From: Alphaproteobacteria bacterium | GTDB lineage: Bacteria; Pseudomonadota; Alphaproteobacteria; Rhodospirillales; Magnetospirillaceae | Assembly: GCA_015232485.1 (NCBI GenBank) | Contig: JADFZP010000054.1 | Coordinates: 1 to 12,410 of the forward strand | Direction: 5' to 3' | Length of the DNA: 12,410 nucleotides | Shown here: piece by piece, positions 7,119-12,410 of the stretch | Layout of the letters: every line of letters begins with the position of its first letter | How positions within the stretch are numbered: the stretch's first letter is position 1 | The notes under the pieces: generated by a model | The model's database searches: none | The model's input: only the letters and a program-made list of their open reading frames with translations | Told to the model about the DNA's origin: nothing | Made by a program: the position numbers and the translations under genes

Positions 7119-8291
7119 ATGCGCAAGATCCTGTTCAACGACATCACCCTGCGCGACGGAGAACAGTCGCCGGGCGTCAATTTCTTCCCCGAGGAGAAGC
7201 TGGAGATCGCCCGCCAACTGGTGCGGATGGGCCTGCCGATCATCGAGGCCGGCTTCGCGGTGGCGTCCGACTCGGATTGGAAGGGCGTCAACCTGATCGC
7301 CCGCGAGCTGGGCGGCCAGCCCGGCGCCCCGGTGATCTGCTCGATGGCGCGCGCCCACCACAAGGACATCGACGCCGCCCATCAGGCGCTGCGGCCGGCG
7401 CTCAGGCCGCGCATCCAGGTGGTGCTGGCGACCTCGGACCTGCATCTCGAACACAAGCTGAAGATCAGCCGCGAGGAATGCCTGGCGCGCACCCGCGAGT
7501 CGGTGGCCCACGCCCGTAGCTTGGTCGAAGACGTCGAATTCGCCGCCGAGGACGCCACCCGCAGCGATCCCGCCTTCCTGTTCCAGGTGTTCGCGGCGGC
7601 GCTGGAGGCCGGCGCCCGCACGCTCGAAATCCCCGACACGGTGGGCTACGCCGCGCCCCATGAATATGGCGCGCTGGTCAAGGCGGTGCTCGACAACGTG
7701 CCCGGCGCCAAGGACGCGGTGATCGCCACCCACTGCCACGACGATCTGGGCCTCGCCACCGCCAACACCCTGGCCGGCATCGCCGCCGGGGCCGGACAGG
7801 CCGAATGCACCATCAACGGCATCGGCGAGCGGGCCGGCAACGCCCCCTTCGAAGAGGTGGTGATGGCGCTGAAGACCCGCCCCGGCCAATGGGGCGCCGA
7901 GGCCGACATCGACACCCGCCACATCGTCGAGACCAGCCGCCTGGTCGAGCGTCTGGCCGGCATGGCGGTGGCGCCCAACAAGGCGATCGTCGGCGGCAAC
8001 GCCTTCCGCCACGAATCGGGCATCCACCAGCACGGCATGCTATGCAACGCCCTGACCTATCAGATCATCAGCCCCGAAAGCGTCGGCGCCGGAGCCTTCC
8101 GGCTGGACCTGGGCAAGCTGTCGGGCCGCCACGCATTGATGACCAAGGCCCAGTCGCTGGGCGTGACGCTCGACGACCAGACCTTCGAGGCGTTTCATGA
8201 GGCCTTCAAGGATCTGGCGGCCAAGAAGAAGATGATCGTTGACGACGATGTCGCCAACTTGCTTAAACGATTCGCCCCGGCACGGGGATGA
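7119..8291 (+). CDS. 2-Isopropylmalate synthase-like enzyme lacking the regulatory domain
   Basis: This 390-residue protein belongs to the IPMS/homocitrate/citramalate synthase family of DRE-TIM metallolyases, which condense acetyl-CoA with a 2-oxo acid. It has TLRDGEQSPGV (10-20) with Arg12 and Asp13, DVEFAAEDATRSD (138-150), the metal ligands His205 and His207 in THCHDDLG, GIGERAGN (234-241), SGIHQHGML (300-308), and GKLSGRHAL (332-340). The last motif favours an IPMS-like over a homocitrate-like assignment. Canonical LeuA is over 500 residues and carries a C-terminal leucine-sensing domain. This one ends after the linker, so it should lack leucine feedback. HQHG replaces the HQDG usual in IPMS. 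The Shine-Dalgarno AAGGAG (7106-7111) is 7 nt before the ATG. No leuB, leuC or leuD is nearby, so a role in leucine synthesis is unlikely (inference); elongation or branching of a glycan or acyl precursor fits better. Confidence 0.88.
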   Translation: MRKILFNDITLRDGEQSPGVNFFPEEKLEIARQLVRMGLPIIEAGFAVASDSDWKGVNLIARELGGQPGAPVICSMARAHHKDIDAAHQALRPALRPRIQVVLATSDLHLEHKLKISREECLARTRESVAHARSLVEDVEFAAEDATRSDPAFLFQVFAAALEAGARTLEIPDTVGYAAPHEYGALVKAVLDNVPGAKDAVIATHCHDDLGLATANTLAGIAAGAGQAECTINGIGERAGNAPFEEVVMALKTRPGQWGAEADIDTRHIVETSRLVERLAGMAVAPNKAIVGGNAFRHESGIHQHGMLCNALTYQIISPESVGAGAFRLDLGKLSGRHALMTKAQSLGVTLDDQTFEAFHEAFKDLAAKKKMIVDDDVANLLKRFAPARG

Positions 8292-8310
8292 CGGCAGGGA
8301 AGATCGCAGC

Positions 8311-9225
8311 ATGATGTCTCGAGACTTGCGCCGGCCCGATCTGGGCGCCATTCCCGGCTTGGCCGCCACTTGGCCCGAGGCGCGCACGCTGGAACTGTTC
8401 CGCCGGCTGTGCGAGATCCGCCACTTCGACCTGCGGGTGCGCCGGGGCCAAATCGAGAAGGACGTCGACACCCTGATCTATCTCTCGGTCGGCCAGGAAT
8501 CGGTGGCGGCCGGCGTGTCGATGGCGATGAGGGGCTCGTGGCTGCTGGGCCAGCACCGCGGACACTCGTTCTATCTGGCGTTCGACGGCCGGCGCGAGCC
8601 CCTGGTCGACGAACTGCTCGGCCTGCCCACCGGCTGCTGCGGCGGCATGGGTGGATCGCCGCCGATCCATGACATCGAGCGGCGCATCGTCGGCCATATC
8701 GGACTGATCGGCGATCAGGTGCCGGTGGCGGCGGGCATCGCCATGGCGCGCCCCGGCGAGCGGGTGGTCAGCGTGTTCGGCGATGGCGCCGCCGAAGAGG
8801 ATTACGTGCTCGCCACCTTGGGCATGGCCGCCAGCCGCAAGCTGCCGATCCTGTTCGTCTGCGAGGACAACGACCTGTCGGTGCTCACCCCCACCCGCGA
8901 CCGCCGCGAATGGCTGCTGGCCGACGTGGCGCGCGGCTTCGGCATCGAGGCGGTGGACATCGCCGACGATCCCTGGCTGGTCGCCCATTGGGCCGAGACC
9001 CTGTCCGACCGCCTGCCGGCGGTGATGAACGTCCGCACCTGCCGGGGGCTTTGGCATGTCGGCACGGGCAGCGACGACAACGCCGATTGGGACCGCTTCG
9101 CCCTGGTCAGGGAGACGCTGGCCGAATTGGGCCTCGCCGACAAGGCGGCGGCGATCGAGAGCGAAACCGAGAAAGGCGTGGAAGAGCTATGGACCTCACG
9201 GTTGCGGACACGATCCGCGAAATAA
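8311..9225 (+). CDS. ThDP-dependent E1 component, alpha subunit (pyruvate/2-oxoacid dehydrogenase type)
   Basis: This 304-residue protein resembles the alpha subunit of heterotetrameric 2-oxoacid dehydrogenases (PdhA/AcoA type, usually about 320-400 residues). It has LIYLSVGQESVAAGVS (55-70), QHRGHS (81-86) matching the conserved active-site THRGHG, LLGLPTGCCGGMGGSPPIHD (102-121), and the ThDP/Mg motif GDG (157-159) with Asn187 in CEDND. The usual NN reads DN, and the YGMGT region that follows is replaced by a divergent LTPTRDRREW. It should bind thiamine diphosphate together with the beta subunit encoded next. I start it at ATG 8311 because AGGGAAG (8296-8302) is 8 nt upstream; an ATG at 8314 is also possible. 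The gene overlaps the beta gene by 37 nt, supporting stoichiometric co-translation. With no E2 or E3 gene, it probably acts as a stand-alone decarboxylase/carboligase (inference). Confidence 0.88.
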   Translation: MMSRDLRRPDLGAIPGLAATWPEARTLELFRRLCEIRHFDLRVRRGQIEKDVDTLIYLSVGQESVAAGVSMAMRGSWLLGQHRGHSFYLAFDGRREPLVDELLGLPTGCCGGMGGSPPIHDIERRIVGHIGLIGDQVPVAAGIAMARPGERVVSVFGDGAAEEDYVLATLGMAASRKLPILFVCEDNDLSVLTPTRDRREWLLADVARGFGIEAVDIADDPWLVAHWAETLSDRLPAVMNVRTCRGLWHVGTGSDDNADWDRFALVRETLAELGLADKAAAIESETEKGVEELWTSRLRTRSAK

Positions 9226-10091
9226 TCCGCGGCCACATCGCCGAGAACGACGGGGTCGTGCTGGGCCAGTGCCTGTCGGCGGTGGGCTGGATTCAGAACA
9301 CCATCCCGGCGCAGACCGAGGGCCTGATCGAATTGCCGATGACCGACGTGGCCGGCGCCGGCATGGCGGTCGGCATGGCGGTGGCCGGCCGGCGGCCGAT
9401 CTTCGTGATCCGCTATCAAAGCTTCCTGTGGCTGAACTCCAGCCCGATCGTCAATTACGCGGCCAAGTGCAAGGAGATCTGGGGCTATTCCTGCCCGGTC
9501 TTCGTGCGCGCCATCGCCGACGAGGGCAACGGGCTGGGGCCGGTCCACAGCAACTGTTATCACAGCATCTTCATGCACATGCCCGGCCTGCCGGTCTGCG
9601 CGCCGATGACGCCCGGCGAGTATCGGCAAATCTGGGACTGGTACATGACCCACGACGATCCGCTGTTCGTCAGCGAGCATCGCCGTTGTTTCCGCAGCGC
9701 CGAGGAACTGCCCGACATCGTCTCGGACCGCTCGGTGTTCACGATTTACGCCGCCTCGGCCGCCCGCTTCACGGCGCGCGAGGCGGTGCGGATGCTGGCC
9801 GAGCAAGGCATCGTCTGCGATCTGGTCAACGTGCTGTGGCTGAAGCCCTTCGAATTGTCCGAGCGCACCCTGGCGCCGCTGCGCCGCACCGGCAAGGGCC
9901 TGATGCTCGACTCCGCCTACGAGGTGGCCGGCGCGGCCCGCTCGATCGCCTATGAATTGATGGACGCCACGGGGGCGCGGGTGCGGGCGCTTGGCATGGC
10001 CGACCGCTCGCCGGGGGCCTCGCGCCATCTGGAGAACGGCACGCCCACCCCCGAGCGGATCGCAGCCGCCGTGAAAGAGATGCTGACTTGA
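9189..10091 (+). CDS. ThDP-dependent E1 component, beta subunit (transketolase-like)
   Basis: This 300-residue protein matches the E1 beta fold: a pyrimidine-binding domain (about 1-170) and a C-terminal transketolase-type domain (about 180-300). The segment LPMTDVAGAGMAVGMAVAGRRPIF (49-72) aligns with TPISEMGFAGIAVG of pyruvate dehydrogenase beta, and VHSNCYHSIFMHMPGL (119-134) aligns with QHSQCFAAWYGHCPGL, keeping the active-site His120. The ThDP-activating glutamate of the first motif is Asp53 here, and the earlier LGEE motif reads LGQC. Both suggest altered chemistry or a distinct subfamily. The ATG lies inside the end of the alpha gene, preceded closely by GGAAGAG. No lipoyl E2 or flavin E3 is adjacent, so the pair may decarboxylate a 2-oxo acid and pass the carbanion to a sugar or other acceptor (inference). 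Confidence 0.88.
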   Translation: MDLTVADTIREIIRGHIAENDGVVLGQCLSAVGWIQNTIPAQTEGLIELPMTDVAGAGMAVGMAVAGRRPIFVIRYQSFLWLNSSPIVNYAAKCKEIWGYSCPVFVRAIADEGNGLGPVHSNCYHSIFMHMPGLPVCAPMTPGEYRQIWDWYMTHDDPLFVSEHRRCFRSAEELPDIVSDRSVFTIYAASAARFTAREAVRMLAEQGIVCDLVNVLWLKPFELSERTLAPLRRTGKGLMLDSAYEVAGAARSIAYELMDATGARVRALGMADRSPGASRHLENGTPTPERIAAAVKEMLT

Positions 10092-11359
10092 CCGACTCCC
10101 TACGCGCCGCCGTCGAGGCCGGCTGGATCGCCCGCAACGACTTCGCCTTCGATCCAAGCGCCCCCAAGGTGCGGCTGCATGAGCCGACCTTCGGCCCCGA
10201 CGAGGTGATGGCGGCGCTCGACTGCCTGATGGAGACGCGGGTCACCATGGGCGCCAAGGTGCTGGCCTTCGAGGCCCAGTTCAAAAACCATCACGGCGCC
10301 GCGCACGGCACCATGGTCAATTCGGGCTCGTCGGCCAATCTGCTGGCGGTCGCGGCGGTCGCCAACCACGAGACCCGCGACGGCCTGCGGCCCGGCGACG
10401 AGGTGATCGTGCCGGCCCTGTCGTGGTCGACCACCGTCTGGCCGCTGATCCAGTTGGGGCTGGTGCCGGTGGTGGTCGATATCGAGCCGCGCACCCTCAA
10501 CATCGATCCCGAGGCGGTCGAGCGGGCCATCGGCCCCAAGACGCGTGGCCTGATGCCGGTCCATGTCTACGGCAATCCCTGCCGCATGGACGTCCTGACC
10601 GAGATTTGCCGACGCCGCGGCCTGATCCTGATCGAGGATTGCTGCGAGGCCCTGGGCGCCTCGTTCCGCGGCACGGCGGTCGGCCGCTTCGGCCGGGTCG
10701 GCACCTTCAGCACCTATTACTCGCACCACATCACCACGCTGGAAGGCGGCGTCTGCCTGACCGACGACTTCGATCTGGCCGAGACCATGCGCATCCTGCG
10801 CGCCCATGGCTGGGTGCGCGAGGTCGAGGATCCCAAGCCCTGGTACGACCGCCATCCCGACATCGACCCGCGCTTCCTGTTCGTCAATCTGGGCTACAAT
10901 CTGCGCCCCACCGAGTTGCAGGGCGCCATCGGCCAGGTGCAGTTGCCCAAGCTGGACGGCTTCGTCGCCTTCCGCCGCGCCTTGGCGGCTTGGTACCGCG
11001 ACGCGCTGTCGCCCTTCGCCGAATTCCTGTCCTTCCAGGACGAGACCGAAGGCGGCTTCCATTCCTGGATGACCTTCGCGGTCCAGGTCGCCGAGACGGC
11101 GCCGTTCCGGGTCGGCGGCTTGCGCGCCCATCTCGAGGCGGGGGGTGTCGAGACCCGGCCGATCATCTGCGGCAACGTGGCGCGCCAGCCCGGCCTGGCA
11201 CCCCATCCGCATCGGGTGGCGGGCGACTTGCGCCACTCCGACCGGGTGATGGATGGCGGGTTCTCGATCGGCTGTCACCAGCATGTCGGCCCGGCGGCGC
11301 GGGCTCACGTCGCCGAACGCTTCGCCGCCTTCTTCGCCGAACGGGGGCTGGTCCGATGA
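10088..11359 (+). CDS. DegT/DnrJ/EryC1/StrS-fold PLP enzyme, probable sugar 3-dehydratase (ColD-like)
   Basis: This 423-residue protein has the sugar-aminotransferase fold. It shows NSGSSANLLAV (78-88), VPALSWSTTVWPL (108-120), the PLP-ring Asp184 in IEDCCEALGA, and GYNLRPTELQGAIGQVQL in the second half. In ordinary DegT aminotransferases a lysine follows the GTFSF-type motif. Here the segment is TFSTYYSHHITTLEGG, with His213 at the lysine position, the hallmark of the PMP-dependent C3-dehydratases ColD and RfbH/AscC. The Cys cluster (CWC...C) that holds the 2Fe-2S centre of RfbH/AscC is missing, so the ColD mode (no iron-sulfur, glutamate-regenerated PMP) is favoured. The expected reaction is removal of the 3-hydroxyl from a 4-keto nucleotide sugar. 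The start is a TTG overlapping the E1 beta stop as TTGA; the next in-frame starts would cut into conserved sequence. Confidence 0.87.
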   Translation: MTDSLRAAVEAGWIARNDFAFDPSAPKVRLHEPTFGPDEVMAALDCLMETRVTMGAKVLAFEAQFKNHHGAAHGTMVNSGSSANLLAVAAVANHETRDGLRPGDEVIVPALSWSTTVWPLIQLGLVPVVVDIEPRTLNIDPEAVERAIGPKTRGLMPVHVYGNPCRMDVLTEICRRRGLILIEDCCEALGASFRGTAVGRFGRVGTFSTYYSHHITTLEGGVCLTDDFDLAETMRILRAHGWVREVEDPKPWYDRHPDIDPRFLFVNLGYNLRPTELQGAIGQVQLPKLDGFVAFRRALAAWYRDALSPFAEFLSFQDETEGGFHSWMTFAVQVAETAPFRVGGLRAHLEAGGVETRPIICGNVARQPGLAPHPHRVAGDLRHSDRVMDGGFSIGCHQHVGPAARAHVAERFAAFFAERGLVR

Positions 11360-12354
11360 TGATCGACGACGGCGCCCTGCTCAGCATCGTCCTGCCCACC
11401 CGCAACCGGCCCTGGTTCGTGGCGCGCACCCTGCTGTCCTGGCGCGCCCAGGGCTTCGCCGGCACCATCCTGGTGGCCGACGCCTCGGACGAGCGCCGGA
11501 TGGCCGAGACCCTGTCGGTCATCGAAGCCTTCCCCGAGATGACCATCCGCCATCTGCCGATGGCCAAGGCGCCGGGCGACGAGCCGGTGCAGGGCTTCTT
11601 CGTCGACATCGCCTCGGGCGTGCGCGAAGCCAAATCCGAATTCGTGTTGCTGAACTGCGACGACGACATCTACGCCGCGAACGTGGTCGAGACCTGCGTG
11701 ACCTTCCTGCGCGACCATCCCGACTACGCGCTGGCGGACGGCGCCTACATCTTCTCGACCATCTCCGAGGACGAGGTCGGCGTCCAGGGCGTGGCCCGCT
11801 TCGGCTATGACGAGGAGCGCGGCTTCGACCGGCTGCGCCGCATGGAGGGCGAGTATTCGCACCAATTCTTCGCCGTGTGCCGCCGCGACGTCTATCTGGC
11901 GGCGATGGACGGCGTGGTGGCGGCGAAGATCGGCGGCTGGGCCGCCCAGTTCGCGGTCAGCATGGACTTGGCCCTACGCGGCAAGGGCCGCATCTTCGAC
12001 GAACTGTTCTGCCTGCGCGGCTTCCACGAGACCCGCTCGGGCGGCTCGGTGTGGCCGGCGATCTTCTTCCGTGACGATTTCTCGCTGCACATGCGCCGCT
12101 CGGTCGATTTCCTGGTCGCGCGCATGGAACAGGACATGGGCATCGGCCGCGAGGTGACCGAACCCTTCGCCCAACGCCTGATGCTGCATATGGTGGCGCG
12201 CCACCTGGGCACCGCCGGGCGCCCATCGCCCCACGTCGCCAACGCCATGGCGCGCATCCACGACCAAGCCCCCGCCGACATCGCCAAACTGCGCCTCACC
12301 ACCCTGGCGACGCGCCAAGCCAACGAGATGTTCGGCGACCTGTCGCGCGGCTGA
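11356..12354 (+). CDS. Glycosyltransferase, family 2-like (GT-A fold)
   Basis: This is a 332-residue probable cytoplasmic or membrane-associated glycosyltransferase. The N-terminal LSIVLPTRNRPWFVARTLLSW (9-29) is the nucleotide-binding start of GT-A family 2 enzymes, and FVLLNCDDDIY (96-106) supplies the DxD-type metal-binding acidic cluster at 102-104. Two thirds into the protein, VSMDLALRGKGRIFDELFCLRGFHE resembles the acceptor-side half of the domain. I see no transmembrane segment. It probably transfers the sugar made by this cluster to a growing glycan; donor and acceptor are unknown. The first of two tandem ATGs overlaps the stop of the preceding gene (ATGA), so it is translationally coupled. 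It is the last gene of the plus operon in the window. Confidence 0.85.
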   Translation: MMIDDGALLSIVLPTRNRPWFVARTLLSWRAQGFAGTILVADASDERRMAETLSVIEAFPEMTIRHLPMAKAPGDEPVQGFFVDIASGVREAKSEFVLLNCDDDIYAANVVETCVTFLRDHPDYALADGAYIFSTISEDEVGVQGVARFGYDEERGFDRLRRMEGEYSHQFFAVCRRDVYLAAMDGVVAAKIGGWAAQFAVSMDLALRGKGRIFDELFCLRGFHETRSGGSVWPAIFFRDDFSLHMRRSVDFLVARMEQDMGIGREVTEPFAQRLMLHMVARHLGTAGRPSPHVANAMARIHDQAPADIAKLRLTTLATRQANEMFGDLSRG

Positions 12355-12410
12355 TCCTAGTGCACTGACGCCAACAAAAGGTTCACTTTTGTCCCCTTTT
12401 CCGTCATGGC
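12355..12410. other. Non-coding right edge with AT-rich hairpin
   Basis: These 56 bases follow the glycosyltransferase stop. They contain a perfect dyad ACAAAAG-GTTCA-CTTTTGT at 12374-12392 followed by TCCCCTTTTCC. The stem is AT-rich and no continuous T-run follows, so it is a poor intrinsic terminator, though it may reduce read-through or stabilise the 3' end. Composition shifts abruptly away from the GC-rich genes, and the stretch from TGCACTGACGCC (12361-12372) onward looks to me like an insertion-sequence end, possibly IS21-type. This cannot be confirmed without the sequence to the right. Confidence 0.3.

Noticed and set aside
8311..10091. Split transketolase (N- and C-terminal halves), common in glycan loci
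   Set aside because: GQESVAAGVS, HRGH, LLGLPTGCCGGMGGS and the GDG...N spacing in the first protein, and the VHSNCYHS...MPGL region in the second, match E1 alpha/beta of 2-oxoacid dehydrogenases better than transketolase.
10423..11355. An in-frame N-terminal extension that would make the glycosyltransferase 643 residues long
   Set aside because: The extension is the shifted frame of the DegT-fold gene (Arg/Pro-rich, no motif). The real start is the ATGA overlap at 11356.
10088..11359. RfbH/AscC-type iron-sulfur 3-dehydratase
   Set aside because: The His substitution fits, but the conserved CWC...C cysteine cluster for 2Fe-2S is absent in the corresponding region.
12374..12392. Intrinsic (rho-independent) terminator
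   Set aside because: The stem is AT-rich and followed by TCCCC, not a continuous T-run, so it does not meet the usual criteria. It is noted only as a dyad.
1..12410. tRNA, rRNA, CRISPR arrays or complete mobile elements
   Set aside because: No cloverleaf-like sequence, rRNA-like sequence, regularly spaced repeats or transposase gene was seen on either strand by eye.

Overview
The window is GC-rich (about two-thirds G+C by eye) and densely coding. It has short Shine-Dalgarno spacings, many 1-4 nt stop/start overlaps and strong G/C bias at third codon positions. This fits an alphaproteobacterium, perhaps in the Rhodospirillales (Magnetospirillum/Azospirillum-like). That placement is an inference from codon style and gene content; no taxonomic marker gene is present.

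Layout: eleven genes lie in two divergent operons around one intergenic region (4649-4921). The minus-strand operon reads leftward: a cobalamin-domain radical SAM protein (2663-4648), an aldo/keto reductase (1695-2663), an NAD-dependent epimerase/dehydratase-type SDR (739-1698) and a classical SDR (2-742, ending 2 nt inside the window edge). Its genes overlap by 1-4 nt. The plus-strand operon reads rightward: a GHMP sugar kinase of the heptose-7-phosphate kinase type (4922-5926), a fold-type I aminotransferase (5934-7106), a short 2-isopropylmalate-synthase-like enzyme (7119-8291), the alpha and beta subunits of a thiamine-diphosphate E1-type 2-oxoacid dehydrogenase/decarboxylase (8311-9225 and 9189-10091), a DegT-fold PLP enzyme with His in place of the usual lysine (10088-11359) and a family-2-like glycosyltransferase (11356-12354). 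The last 56 bases are non-coding, AT-richer, and contain a small perfect hairpin. They may be the edge of something different, possibly a mobile element.

How the genes may work together: the kinase, the SDRs, the sugar 3-dehydratase-like DegT protein and the glycosyltransferase point to synthesis and transfer of an unusual nucleotide-activated sugar for a surface glycan (LPS O-antigen, capsule or flagellin glycan). What stands out is carbon-chain chemistry usually found in amino-acid and central metabolism: a Claisen-condensing LeuA-like enzyme without its regulatory domain, an aminotransferase, and an E1 alpha/beta pair with no E2 or E3. My working inference parallels the known yersiniose route, where a 3,6-dideoxy-4-keto sugar is C-branched by the ThDP enzyme YerE and then reduced. 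Here the DegT-type dehydratase would remove the 3-hydroxyl, the E1-like pair would decarboxylate a 2-oxo acid (perhaps one made through the LeuA-like enzyme) and attach the remaining carbons to the sugar or another acceptor, and the SDR/AKR enzymes would reduce the product. The radical SAM protein may add a methyl group or rearrange carbons. This model is not proven by the sequence. No nucleotidyltransferase, 4,6-dehydratase, flippase or polymerase gene is in the window.

The intergenic region holds a good sigma70-type promoter for the plus operon, followed by a leader that can fold into a three-way junction.
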